63,061 bases of DNA from assembly GCF_006540085.1 (NCBI RefSeq), contig NZ_BJOG01000006.1, forward strand, positions 1 through 63,061, written 5' to 3'. The notes beneath the pieces are model-generated. The model did not search any database, was not told where the DNA came from, and was given only the letters and a program-made list of their open reading frames with translations. This document shows, in pieces, positions 23,396 through 31,782 of this stretch. A program made the position numbers and the translations under genes. The stretch comes from Microbacterium oxydans (GTDB taxonomy: Bacteria; Actinomycetota; Actinomycetes; Actinomycetales; Microbacteriaceae). Position 1 is the first letter of the stretch. Every line of letters begins with the position of its first letter.

Positions 23396-24448
23396 TGTGC
23401 GCTCGACGCCGTCGTCCTCGGGCGCCGTCATCTCCGCGCGGACTCCGAGCAGTCGCACCTCTCGCTCCGGATCGAGCGCGCCGGCGAGCGCCGCGGCAAC
23501 CGCGACGAACTCCGCGCGGTCCGTGGTCGGCGCGGAGAGCTTGCGGCCGAAGGTCTTGGTCTCGAACGGGGCATATCGCACCTTGAGGTGCACGCGGACG
23601 ACCGGCCGCCCCTCCACCGCGCAGTCGTCGAACGCGTGGGCGGCGAGATCGCGGATCGCCGCATCGACCTGCTCCGGCGTCGTGAGGTTCTCCTGGTACG
23701 TCGTCTCCCGGCTGTGGCTTCGCGCAACCCACGGCGTGTCGTCGACGCTGCTCGGGCCGATCCCTGAACCCAGCCCGTGGTACCAGACGCCCATCCGCGG
23801 TCCGAACTCGGTCACGAGGGTCTGCTCGTCCGCCTCGGCGAGATCTCGCACCGTCGCGATGCCGTGGACCGCGAGACGCTTCTGCACCTTCGGCCCGACA
23901 CCCCAGAGGTCGCGCGTCGGCTTGTCGCCCATCACTTCGAACCAGTTGTCCGCGGTGAGGCGGAACACACCGCGGGGCTTGCCGAACTCGGTGGCGATCT
24001 TCGCCCTGACCCTGTTGTCCCCGATCCCCACCGAGCAGTGCAGCTGTGTCGCCTCGAACACCGCTTCCTGCGCGGACGAGGCCACGCCTTCGGGAGAGTC
24101 CGTCTGCACCCCGAGGAAGCACTCGTCCCATCCCACCACTTCGAGCACCACGTCCGGCAGCGCACGGAGAGCAGCCATGACCTCGTCGGATGCCCGAGCG
24201 TAGGCGTCCCGATCGACCGGGAGGAACACGGCATCGTCCGGCGCCTTCCGCGCCGCGATCTTCAACGGCATGCCCGAGCCGATCCCGAACGCACGGGCTT
24301 CGTAGGAAGCGGTCGACACCACCGCCCGCTCGGTCGGATCGCCGCGTCCGCCCACGATCACCGGGCGACCGGCCAGCTCCGGTCTGCGCAGCACCTCCAC
24401 CGCGGCGATGAACTGATCCATGTCCACGTGCAGCACCCAATCGGCCAT
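23375..24448 (-). CDS. Y-family DNA polymerase, DinB2-like, non-aromatic steric gate
   Basis: 357 aa, about full length. Catalytic carboxylates D9 (HVDMD), D108 and E109 (GWDECFL) are present. They are followed by the thumb with WGVGPKVQKRL and a C-terminal little-finger domain (about 245-350). In DinB enzymes the second aromatic of the D-M-D-x-F-F motif is the steric gate that excludes ribonucleotides. Here the motif is DMDQFI, so the gate position is Ile14. The surrounding VLRRPELAGRPVIVGG sequence resembles mycobacterial DinB2, which has Leu at this place and readily uses rNTPs. Last gene of a five-gene minus-strand run. No LexA box is seen in its 45-nt upstream gap. Confidence 0.88.
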   Translation of the reverse strand: MADWVLHVDMDQFIAAVEVLRRPELAGRPVIVGGRGDPTERAVVSTASYEARAFGIGSGMPLKIAARKAPDDAVFLPVDRDAYARASDEVMAALRALPDVVLEVVGWDECFLGVQTDSPEGVASSAQEAVFEATQLHCSVGIGDNRVRAKIATEFGKPRGVFRLTADNWFEVMGDKPTRDLWGVGPKVQKRLAVHGIATVRDLAEADEQTLVTEFGPRMGVWYHGLGSGIGPSSVDDTPWVARSHSRETTYQENLTTPEQVDAAIRDLAAHAFDDCAVEGRPVVRVHLKVRYAPFETKTFGRKLSAPTTDRAEFVAVAAALAGALDPEREVRLLGVRAEMTAPEDDGVERTPVRGRI

Positions 24449-24493
24449 GCAACGAGTGTGACCGGTGCCGACGTGGATGTCACCCCTCGATCG

Positions 24494-24886
24494 TCACCGG
24501 ATCGCGAGGCCGATCGCGGTGACCACGACAGCGAGCAACGGCAGGGTTCCCTGCATCGCTGCAGCACGCACCTTGGTCCGATCGGAGAGCACGAGCACGA
24601 GCGCGGCGGCGAGCATCATCCCGGTTCCGGCGAAGACGAGGGTGAGCCCCGCCGTCTCGGCTCCGACGATCACGAGGCCGATGCCGAGCAGGGCCGTCAG
24701 TGCGAGGAAGAGGTTGTAGAAGCCCTGGTTGAAGGCCAGCTGCTTCATCGTGACCGCGTCCGCCTCGCTGGGGACGCCGAAGATCTTCCTCGTCTCCGGC
24801 TCGGTCCACCGCAGCGACTCGAGCGCGAAGATGAAGACGTGGAAGGCCGCAGCTGCGGCGGCGAGGACGAGACCGACGATGAGCAT
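24494..24886 (-). CDS. DUF1304 family membrane protein
   Basis: 130 aa from the ATG at 24884-24886 (GGAAG upstream); a longer frame to 25021 overlaps the CPBP gene and is rejected. Four helices are present. The first is followed by HVFIFALESLRW, then KQLAFNQGFYNLFLAL, the two conserved segments of DUF1304. Function is unknown for the family. It lies between the CPBP-like gene (67-nt gap) and the polymerase (45-nt gap). Confidence 0.88.
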   Translation of the reverse strand: MLIVGLVLAAAAAAFHVFIFALESLRWTEPETRKIFGVPSEADAVTMKQLAFNQGFYNLFLALTALLGIGLVIVGAETAGLTLVFAGTGMMLAAALVLVLSDRTKVRAAAMQGTLPLLAVVVTAIGLAIR

Positions 24887-24953
24887 GGGCTGATTCTTCC
24901 GTTCCCGGGGGCCGGGAGCAAGCCGACAGCACCGGCGCGCACGAACCTCCTCG

Positions 24954-25826
24954 TCACAGGAGGAAGATCGGAAGAAGTCCCGGGTTGTGTGCGTGTACCA
25001 GCACGGCGAACACCACAGCATCGAAGAGCAGGTGCACCGTCACGACATAGGCCAGCGAGTGCGTCCGCACGAAGATGTACCCCTGCAGCAGGGCGAACGG
25101 GATCGTCAACAGGGGTCCCCACTCTCGGTAGCCCAGCTCCCACAGGAAGGAGACGAAAACGATGGCCTGCAGGACGTTGGCGAGCAGGTCGGGAAAGTGT
25201 CGGCGCAGCAGGGCGAACACGGTGCAGATGAAGAACAGCTCGTCCCAGATGCCCACGGCGCCGACCCCGACGAAGAGACGGGCGATGAGGTCAGGAGTGT
25301 CCACGACCGGCCAGTTCTGGTACACCCCGCTGGTTATGAAGTAGAAGGGCAGGATCAGCCACCCCAGCAGGAGCACCGCCACGAGCCACCCCCATTGCAG
25401 CCGTCCCCAGCGCTTGTGCGTGCGCCAGGGGAAGCCGATGGCACGGTCTCGATAGACGAACCTCGAGACCAGGTAGGGCACCGCCACCGCGCCGCCCAGG
25501 GCGAGCGTGAACCGCAGCATCGCGAGGTTGTCGAGTTCCGCTGCCAGCGGGATGATGCTCACGATCAGCATGCCGATCGCGATCAGCGAGAGATCGCGGG
25601 TGAGCGAAGGACGGCGTGGGCTCCCGGCTGGATCCGCGCCCCGCTCACCGCCGCGACGTTCGACGACACGGCGTTCGAGGAGACCGGCGACTGCGATGCC
25701 GGCGGCGAGGAGCGTCCAGCCCAGCCACGGGATCTCCAGCACGAAGAATGCCGGAGCAGCGGCGCACACGAGCAGCGCGGGAAGGAGCCCCGTCCTCGAC
25801 GCCGTGTCGCGCCGCGTGTCGGTCAC
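24954..25826 (-). CDS. CPBP-like intramembrane protein (putative CAAX protease family)
   Basis: 290 aa from the GTG at 25826, which overlaps the trmB stop as GTGA. About eight hydrophobic helices. The second half shows the layout of the CPBP (Rce1-like) family: IWDELFFICTVFALLRR in place of EExxxR, FVSFLWELG, and HLLFDAVVF near the end. Only one Glu of the usual EE pair remains and the middle FxxxH motif lacks its His (FLWE), so proteolytic activity is doubtful. Alternatively it is a membrane protein of the same fold with another function. Confidence 0.65.
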   Translation of the reverse strand: MTDTRRDTASRTGLLPALLVCAAAPAFFVLEIPWLGWTLLAAGIAVAGLLERRVVERRGGERGADPAGSPRRPSLTRDLSLIAIGMLIVSIIPLAAELDNLAMLRFTLALGGAVAVPYLVSRFVYRDRAIGFPWRTHKRWGRLQWGWLVAVLLLGWLILPFYFITSGVYQNWPVVDTPDLIARLFVGVGAVGIWDELFFICTVFALLRRHFPDLLANVLQAIVFVSFLWELGYREWGPLLTIPFALLQGYIFVRTHSLAYVVTVHLLFDAVVFAVLVHAHNPGLLPIFLL

Positions 25827-26548
25827 GCGCGGGTCCTGCGCCGGTACACGAGATCGCGGATATCCCGTCCCTTCGCGATGCCCTTGCGCTCGAACGCGGT
25901 CATGACGCGACCGTCGAAGCGTTCGGCCCACTCCCCCTCGAATGCGCGCTCGAACAGCGGATCCGCGTCGAGCACATCGCGCATCTGCAGGGCGTAGTCC
26001 TCCCAGTCGGTCGCGAGCCTCAGCAGGCCGCCGTCACGGAGCGCTCGCGCTGCGGCGTCGCCGAATCCCGGTCTCACCAGGCGTCGCTTGGTGTGCTTCT
26101 TCTTGTGCCAGGGGTCAGGGAAGAAGATCCACACCTCGCGTGCTGCCGCCTCAGGGAGGAACGATGAGAGGACCTCCGGCGCATTCGCCTCGACGACGCG
26201 CAGGTTGCGTGCGCCCTCCCTGTCGGCGTCGAGCATGGTCCTGGCGAGGCCGGCGCGGAACACCTCGACGGCGAGGAAGTCGTCCTCGGGGCGCGACGAG
26301 GCCGCGGCCACGATCGCGTGGCCTTGGCCCGATCCGACCTCCACGTAGAGGTCAGCGGTGCGCCCGTACTCGGTCGCAGGATCGAGGCGCGCCTCGGGGT
26401 GCACGGAGGTCCAGGCGACGTCACGCGGAACGTCGAGTAGATAGTGCGGGCCGAGCTCGGCGAAGGCGCGCTCCTGCGCGTCGGACATCCGGCCGCTGCG
26501 GCGCACGAACGACACCGGCTCGTCTCGGAAGGTACGGGGTTCGGGCAT
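25823..26548 (-). CDS. trmB: tRNA (guanine-N7)-methyltransferase
   Basis: 241 aa from the ATG at 26546-26548. The SAM-binding LYVEVGSGQGHAIVAAA motif is followed by FLAVEVFRAGLARTM, then the family signature VWIFFPDPWHKKKHTKRRL (substrate tRNA and base binding) and the LRLATDWEDYALQM segment. It makes m7G46 in the variable loop of tRNA, using S-adenosylmethionine. Typical TrmB length is 210-250 aa. The gene is followed by the CPBP gene with a 4-nt overlap and preceded 53 nt upstream by DUF3097; this neighbourhood is seen in other actinobacteria (family knowledge). Confidence 0.95.
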   Translation of the reverse strand: MPEPRTFRDEPVSFVRRSGRMSDAQERAFAELGPHYLLDVPRDVAWTSVHPEARLDPATEYGRTADLYVEVGSGQGHAIVAAASSRPEDDFLAVEVFRAGLARTMLDADREGARNLRVVEANAPEVLSSFLPEAAAREVWIFFPDPWHKKKHTKRRLVRPGFGDAAARALRDGGLLRLATDWEDYALQMRDVLDADPLFERAFEGEWAERFDGRVMTAFERKGIAKGRDIRDLVYRRRTRA

Positions 26549-26601
26549 GTTTCCAGGGTAGCCGTCGACGTCCGTCGCTCCGGCGTCCCCGATTCCCGGG
26601 C

Positions 26602-27441
26602 TCAGGCCGTCGGCGCGGTGACGAAGTCGATGAGCTCCTCCACACGGCCCAGCAGCGCCGGTTCCAGGTCCCGGTAGGTCGTGACCTTGGAGAGGATGTG
26701 CTGCCACGCGCGCGCGATGTCGGCCTGCGTCTCGTGCGGCCAGCCGAAGGCACGGCAGATGCCGACCTTCCACTCGATGCCGCGCGGGATCTCCGGCCAC
26801 TTCGCGATGCCGAGGGCCCGAGGCGTCACACACTGCCAGACATCGACGAACGGGTGGCCGACGATGCGCAGATGGCGTCCGTGCGGGCCCCGGGCGACCT
26901 CGTCGGCGATGCGCGATTCCTTCGAGCCAGGGACGAGGTGGTCGACGAGCACGCCGTACCGCCGAGTCGCGCTGGGTGGCTCTGCGGCCAGCAGGTCGTC
27001 GAGCAGGTCGACGCCCTGGAGGAACTCGACGACGACGCCCTCGACCCGCAGGTCGGCACCCCACACCTTCTCGACGAGTTCGGCATCGTGCTTGCCCTCG
27101 ACGAGGATTCGGCTGGGCAGAGCGACGCGGGCGCGCTGATCGGCCACCACGAACGATCCGGATGCCGTGCGCCGCCGCCCTTGATCGGCAGCACCGGGCA
27201 CGATCAGCCTCACGGGTGCGCCGTCGATGAGGAACCCTCCGCCGAGGGGGAACAACCGCCGACGGCCCACGCGGTCCTCCAACTCGACGTTGCCGCCCTG
27301 GACACGTGTGACCGCACCGCAGAAGCCGTCGTCGGCGACCTCGACCACGAGATCCGGCTCGGCCGCGACCCGGGGCACCTTCTTCGCGCCGCGCTCGCGC
27401 CAGCCCGCCGCGAGCACGTCGGAACCGTAGATGTCGTCCAT
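26602..27441 (-). CDS. DUF3097 family protein
   Basis: 279 aa; ATG with GGAAGG upstream. This is the conserved actinobacterial protein family DUF3097. The N-terminal half is beta-rich (GFCGAVTRVQGGNVELEDR, RRLFPLGGGFLIDG). In the middle RILVEGKHDAELVEKVWG and YGVLVDHLVPGSKE resemble a TOPRIM-like arrangement (E, then D-x-x-x-x-G). The C-terminus carries HPFVDVWQCVTPRALG. The TOPRIM resemblance suggests nucleic-acid work, but no function has been assigned and this is inference. It is divergent from the TPM gene. Confidence 0.88.
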   Translation of the reverse strand: MDDIYGSDVLAAGWRERGAKKVPRVAAEPDLVVEVADDGFCGAVTRVQGGNVELEDRVGRRRLFPLGGGFLIDGAPVRLIVPGAADQGRRRTASGSFVVADQRARVALPSRILVEGKHDAELVEKVWGADLRVEGVVVEFLQGVDLLDDLLAAEPPSATRRYGVLVDHLVPGSKESRIADEVARGPHGRHLRIVGHPFVDVWQCVTPRALGIAKWPEIPRGIEWKVGICRAFGWPHETQADIARAWQHILSKVTTYRDLEPALLGRVEELIDFVTAPTA

Positions 27442-27563
27442 GCCTTCCAGCGTATGTGCCTCCGCTGAGGGCGAACGGCGAACCCGTGTCGAGTGCTGTC
27501 GCGTGTCGGGCCCAGTGCATAGACTCGTGGCATGGGGCTCGGCTGCCGGTCGGAGGGAACACG

Positions 27564-29600
27564 ATGACGAAACGGTGGCTCACGCTGGCCGCACTCGCTC
27601 TCGCCGTTGTCGCCGGTGCGTTCAGCACCTCCGCAGCATCCGCGACCGATCCCGTCACGCTCGATGCCGGATACGTCACCGACCAGGCCGGAGTGCTCAG
27701 TGCCGACGAAGAGGCGACGGTGGAGGCCCGGCTCCAGGAGCTGACGGACAATTCGAGCGCCGATCTGTTCGTCGTGCTCGTCGACGACTTCACGAACCCA
27801 TCCGACAACGTGCAGTGGGCCGACACGGTCGCGCAGAACAACAACCTCGGCACCGAACAGTACCTCCTGGCGATCGCGGTCGACGGGCGCAGCTACTACA
27901 TCTCCGCTGCCCCCGACGGCCCGGTGAGCTTCGGCCAGCTCGACAGCATCGAGGACAAGATGGTCCCCTTCGCCGCGGACGGCGATTGGGTCGGCGCCAT
28001 CACTCTCGCCGCCGACGAGATCCAGGGCGACGGGGGCGCCGGCGCGCTCCGCATCGGGCTGATCGTCGTCGCCGTCGTCGTCGTCGCGCTGCTCGTGTGG
28101 CTCGTCGTGGCACTGGTGCGCGGAGCCCGCCGGCGGGCGGAGATCCGCGAGCGAGGCGCCATGCCGGAGACACCGGACCCCGCCGACCCCTTCTCCACTC
28201 TCACCGACCAGCAGGTCGAGACGCAGGCAGGACTCGCGCTCGTGCAGGCGGACGATGCCATCACCTCGAGCAAGGAGGAGCTCGGCTTCGCCGTCGCGCA
28301 GTTCGGCGATGCAGCCACCGAGGAGTTCACTCGGGTCGTCGATGCGGCGAAGGCGAAGATCTCCGAGGCCTTCGATCTGAAGCAGAAACTCGACGACGAG
28401 ATCGAGGATTCGATCCACGACCGCCGCGCGTGGCACATACGCATCATCCGGATCGCCGACGAGATCGACGACATCCTGGACGACAACACTGCGGCGTTCG
28501 ACGAGCTCCGAAAGCTCGAGCAGAACGCCCCGCAGGAGCTCGAGCGCGTCCGCGGTGAGCGCGCGGCGCTCGACGCCGCCCTCGCCTCTGCGGAGCCTGC
28601 CCTCGACGCGCTGTCCGCCACCTATGCCCCTGCGGCTCTCGCCACGGTCGCGGACAACCCCGTGCAGGCACGCGAACGGGCCGACCTCGCGGATCGGTCG
28701 ATCGAGGCGGCGGCGCAGGCCATCGCAGCCGGACGTTCAGGCGAGGCCGCGTTCGCGATCCGCACCGCCGAGCAGTCCGTCGCGCAGGCCGCCCAGCTCG
28801 TCCAGGCGGTGACGACGCTGGGAGCGGAGCTGTCGACGCTCGAAGCTCAATCTCGTGCCCTCATCGCCGAACTGCAGAGCGACCTCGCAGCCGGGCAGCA
28901 GCTGCCCGACCCCTCGGGTGCCATCGCCGCTGCGGCTTCCGCCACGGCCCAGCAGCTCGGGGCGGCGCAGACCGATCTGAGCGGTACCGCCCGCGATCCA
29001 CAGCGAGTGCTCGAGGCTCTCACCGCCGCGAACACGCAGATCGACGCCGCGATCGCACAGGGCAGGGAGAGCGTCGAACGTGCCCGCCGGGTGCAGCAGC
29101 TACTCGAGCAGACTCTCACGCAGGCGAACTCCGAGATCCGCGCGGCTCGGGACTTCATCGAGACCCGTCGAGGGACGGTGGGCTCCACCGCGCGCACCCG
29201 CCTCGCGAACGCGGAGGCGAGCCTGTCGCAGGCGCTGAATCTGCGGGCAACCGACCCGGATGCCGCGCTCGCGGAGGCGAACCGTGCGCTCGCTCTGGCG
29301 ACGCAGGCCACGTCGGCCGCGCGGTCGGACGTGCAGGCGTACACCCCTTCCGGCTACGACCAGGGCGGCTTCGGCGGCCCGTTCGGCGGGTCCGGATCCT
29401 CGTCGGGCGGCTCAGGACTCGGCGGCGACATCCTCGGAGGCATCATCGGTGGGCTGCTCGCCGGCGGTGGCGGCGGCTCTTCCCGTCGAGGAAGCAGCAG
29501 CGGATGGCGCTCCTCCGGCGGCGGCTTCCGGAGCTCCGGTTTCGGAGGCGGCTCCCGCAGCAGCGGCCGCAGCGGCCGATCAGGAGGTAGACGCTTCTGA
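27564..29600 (+). CDS. TPM domain membrane protein with long coiled coil and Gly/Ser-rich tail
   Basis: 678 aa; ATG with GGAGGGAAC upstream. A Sec signal peptide (1-27, ending SAASA) is followed by a TPM/DUF477 domain (about 33-150; VTDQAGVLSADEEATVE and LFVVLVDDF) facing outside. One membrane helix follows (about 168-190), then a long cytoplasmic helical, coiled-coil region rich in Ala/Glu/Arg (about 225-590). The tail is Gly/Ser/Arg-rich with GGG and SSGG repeats. A TAGACT -10 candidate lies at 27520-27525. The PspA gene follows after 58 nt. TPM proteins are involved in envelope maintenance or photosystem repair. A partnership with PspA at the membrane is inferred from the tandem position. 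Confidence 0.88.
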   Translation: MTKRWLTLAALALAVVAGAFSTSAASATDPVTLDAGYVTDQAGVLSADEEATVEARLQELTDNSSADLFVVLVDDFTNPSDNVQWADTVAQNNNLGTEQYLLAIAVDGRSYYISAAPDGPVSFGQLDSIEDKMVPFAADGDWVGAITLAADEIQGDGGAGALRIGLIVVAVVVVALLVWLVVALVRGARRRAEIRERGAMPETPDPADPFSTLTDQQVETQAGLALVQADDAITSSKEELGFAVAQFGDAATEEFTRVVDAAKAKISEAFDLKQKLDDEIEDSIHDRRAWHIRIIRIADEIDDILDDNTAAFDELRKLEQNAPQELERVRGERAALDAALASAEPALDALSATYAPAALATVADNPVQARERADLADRSIEAAAQAIAAGRSGEAAFAIRTAEQSVAQAAQLVQAVTTLGAELSTLEAQSRALIAELQSDLAAGQQLPDPSGAIAAAASATAQQLGAAQTDLSGTARDPQRVLEALTAANTQIDAAIAQGRESVERARRVQQLLEQTLTQANSEIRAARDFIETRRGTVGSTARTRLANAEASLSQALNLRATDPDAALAEANRALALATQATSAARSDVQAYTPSGYDQGGFGGPFGGSGSSSGGSGLGGDILGGIIGGLLAGGGGGSSRRGSSSGWRSSGGGFRSSGFGGGSRSSGRSGRSGGRRF

Positions 29601-29658
29601 TCCCCCACACAGACATGTACGACAAGCTCTCGAAGACGCCCTCTGAAAGGAACCACGC

Positions 29659-30402
29659 ATGACCAAGCAGTCCATCTTCGGACGTATCTCGACCCTCGTC
29701 CGCGCGAACATCAACTCCTTGCTGGACTCTGCGGAAGACCCGCAGAAGATGATCGACCAGCTCGTTCGCGACTACACGAACAGCATCGCCGACGCCGAGT
29801 CCGCGATCGCCGAGACCATCGGCAACCTGCGCCTGCTCGAGCGCGACCACGAGGAAGACGTCCAGGCATCGACCGAGTGGGGCAACAAGGCTCTCGCCGC
29901 CAGCCGCAAGGCCGACGAGATGCGCGCGAGCGGCAACACGGCCGACGCGGACAAGTTCGACAACCTCGCCAAGATCGCTCTGCAGCGTCAGATCAGCGCC
30001 GAGCGCGAGGCCACCGGCGCCGAGCCGCAGATCGCGGCGCAGACCGAGATCGTGGACAAGCTCAAGAGCGGCTTGAACGGCATGAAGGACAAGCTGGTCG
30101 AGCTCAAGAACAAGCGCAGCGAACTCCTCGCCCGTGCCAAGGTCGCCGAGGCGCAGACCCGCGTCCAGGACGCCGTGGGCTCGATCAACGTGCTCGACCC
30201 CACCAGCGAGCTGGGACGGTTCGAAGACAAGGTCCGCCGCCAGGAGGCCATCGCTCAGGGCAAGATCGAGCTCGCAGCGTCGAGCCTCGACGCCCAGTTC
30301 GAGAGCCTCGAGGATCTCGGCGAGCTGACCGAGGTCGAGGCACGTCTGGCCGAGCTCAAGGCCGGCGGCGGCGCTCCCCGCCAGGCCATCGAAGGCAACT
30401 GA
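29659..30402 (+). CDS. pspA: PspA/IM30 family protein
   Basis: 247 aa; ATG with AAAGGAA upstream. It is almost entirely alpha-helical with the PspA/IM30 plan: an amphipathic N-terminal helix (GRISTLVRANINSLLD), EDPQKMIDQLVRDY, and long coiled coils up to about residue 225 with the AQTRVQDA segment. These peripheral membrane proteins bind stressed or stored-curvature-stress membranes and form ESCRT-III-like assemblies. It lies directly downstream of the TPM coiled-coil protein, and a hairpin separates it from the arginase-fold gene. No PspF- or ClgR-type regulator is adjacent. Confidence 0.93.
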   Translation: MTKQSIFGRISTLVRANINSLLDSAEDPQKMIDQLVRDYTNSIADAESAIAETIGNLRLLERDHEEDVQASTEWGNKALAASRKADEMRASGNTADADKFDNLAKIALQRQISAEREATGAEPQIAAQTEIVDKLKSGLNGMKDKLVELKNKRSELLARAKVAEAQTRVQDAVGSINVLDPTSELGRFEDKVRRQEAIAQGKIELAASSLDAQFESLEDLGELTEVEARLAELKAGGGAPRQAIEGN

Positions 30403-30412
30403 CATCACCGGG

Positions 30413-30443
30413 CGGATGCCTCGGCCGCGGGCCGAGGCATCCG
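30413..30443 (+). terminator. Hairpin after pspA
   Basis: CGGATGCCTCGGCC (30413-30426) and GGCCGAGGCATCCG (30430-30443) form a perfect 14-bp stem with a 3-nt loop, followed by TCCCCCCTT. It is a strong terminator or attenuator 11 nt after the pspA stop, partly insulating the next gene. Confidence 0.8.
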
Positions 30444-30466
30444 TCCCCCCTTCTTCGGAGGCACTC

Positions 30467-31270
30467 ATGGTGCGATTCCTCGTCATCCCGCAGTGGCAGG
30501 GCTCGCCCGCAGCGCGCGCGATGCTCCTCACGGACGGCGCTGCAGCGATCGCCGGAGATCTCCCCCGCGCGGCGACGACCGTTCTCGACGTTCCTGTCGA
30601 AGCCGGTGAATCCCTCGGCACAGGTGTACGCCGTCTGAGCGCTCTGCTGCGCACTCGTGAACTCGTGCACGGGCACGTCGACTCCGACACCGTCGTGATC
30701 GGGGGCGATTGCAGCATCACCGTCGCCGCGCTCGACGCATTGCCGGGCGGAACCGACGACCTCGCCGTGGTGTGGTGCGACGCGCATGCCGACATGCACA
30801 CGCCGGACACGTCCCCTTCCGGTGCCTTCTCGGGCATGGCACTGCGGGCTGTGCTCGGCGAGGGCGAGGAGCAGCTCGTGCTCTCGCCCGCGATCCCCGC
30901 CGATCGCGTGATCACCGTGGGCATGCGGAACCTCGATGACGCGGAGGTCGAGCAGCTCGCGTCTCTGACGAATCTCTCCGTCGACGACCTCGCAGATCCC
31001 GAGGCGCTGCTCGGCGCGGTCCGCGCGACCGGGGCGTCACGGGTCTGGGTGCACATCGACGTCGACGTGCTCGATCCGTCCGACTTCGCCGGTGTCTCGT
31101 CGTCGGTGCCGTTCGGGCTGTCCCCCGCCGCGCTGAGCACCGCCATCCGCGCACTGCGCTCGGAAGTGCCGCTCGCGGGCGCGACCATCGCAGGTTTCGC
31201 GCCGAGGTCACCGGCCGATGCCGTCGAAGATCTCGGCGCACTGCTGCGACTGGTCGGAGCGGTGGCATGA
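30467..31270 (+). CDS. Arginase/agmatinase-fold protein with Cys in a metal-ligand position
   Basis: 267 aa from the ATG at 30467 (CGGAGG upstream). The ureohydrolase fold is shown by VVWCDAHADMHT (metal ligands D105, H107, D109) and VHIDVDVLDPSDF (D-x-D). The first metal motif, normally G-G-D-H-S, reads GGDCS (Cys82), so a His that holds one Mn2+ is replaced. The usual H-x-S-x-D-x-D context is otherwise kept. Possible explanations are a mononuclear or altered metal centre, a different substrate, or loss of activity. The next gene overlaps by ATGA. The gene symbol is left empty because the substrate is uncertain. Confidence 0.8.
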   Translation: MVRFLVIPQWQGSPAARAMLLTDGAAAIAGDLPRAATTVLDVPVEAGESLGTGVRRLSALLRTRELVHGHVDSDTVVIGGDCSITVAALDALPGGTDDLAVVWCDAHADMHTPDTSPSGAFSGMALRAVLGEGEEQLVLSPAIPADRVITVGMRNLDDAEVEQLASLTNLSVDDLADPEALLGAVRATGASRVWVHIDVDVLDPSDFAGVSSSVPFGLSPAALSTAIRALRSEVPLAGATIAGFAPRSPADAVEDLGALLRLVGAVA

Positions 31271-31710
31271 CGACGGCTCCTGACTGGCGACCCGCGGCGA
31301 GTGCCGCCCTGGCCCGGGGCCGACGTCTCGACCGCCGCATCCCCTCCTTCCTGTTGCGCTCCCCGATCAGCCGCCTGGGCTACCTGTGGGGCACCGCCGT
31401 CGGCTGGCTGTGGGGCTCGCTGTGGAGCACAGGACCCGTCGAACGGCGGGCGGGTCTGTGGATCTTCCAGGGCATGCCGGCATGGACGTTCAATCGCGGC
31501 GGAGTGTGCGTCGGCGGCTGCTTCCTGACCGGAGACGTGCGACCGAGCGAGGCCGTGCTCCGTCATGAGGCTGTGCACAAGGCGCAGTGGCTCCGCTACG
31601 GGTTCCTGATGCCGATCCTGTACTTCCTCGCGGGGCGTGACCCCCTGCGCAACCGCTTCGAGATCGAGGCAGGGCTCGAAGACGGCAACTACGTTCGACG
31701 GACGCGCTGA
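31267..31710 (+). CDS. Small HExxH protein of unknown function
   Basis: 147 aa; ATG overlaps the previous stop (ATGA). A Trp/Gly-rich hydrophobic stretch (about 38-55) is followed by CVGGCF and then LRHEAVHKAQW at 98-108, giving H100-E101-x-x-H104, the zinc-binding HExxH motif of metallopeptidases. A further FEIEAGLEDGNY lies near the C-terminus, where the Glu could be a third ligand. The family is often labelled Fe-S oxidoreductase in actinobacterial genomes, but no Fe-S motif is seen apart from the two Cys. It is coupled with the arginase-fold gene. Confidence 0.7.
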   Translation: MTTAPDWRPAASAALARGRRLDRRIPSFLLRSPISRLGYLWGTAVGWLWGSLWSTGPVERRAGLWIFQGMPAWTFNRGGVCVGGCFLTGDVRPSEAVLRHEAVHKAQWLRYGFLMPILYFLAGRDPLRNRFEIEAGLEDGNYVRRTR

Positions 31711-31782
31711 CCATACGACGGTCTCTGCACGGACGTCTCAGGCCGCGAGTGGCCGATTCGAATCAGGCGCGCGGACGCGGAG

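Noticed and set aside
24449..24493. SOS (LexA) box upstream of the dinB-like gene
   Set aside because: No sequence close to the actinobacterial TCGAAC-N4-GTTCGA form is present.
31744..31776. tRNA-like T-arm (GATTCGAATC) after the HExxH gene
   Set aside because: The flanking arms do not pair and no anticodon stem or acceptor stem is seen.
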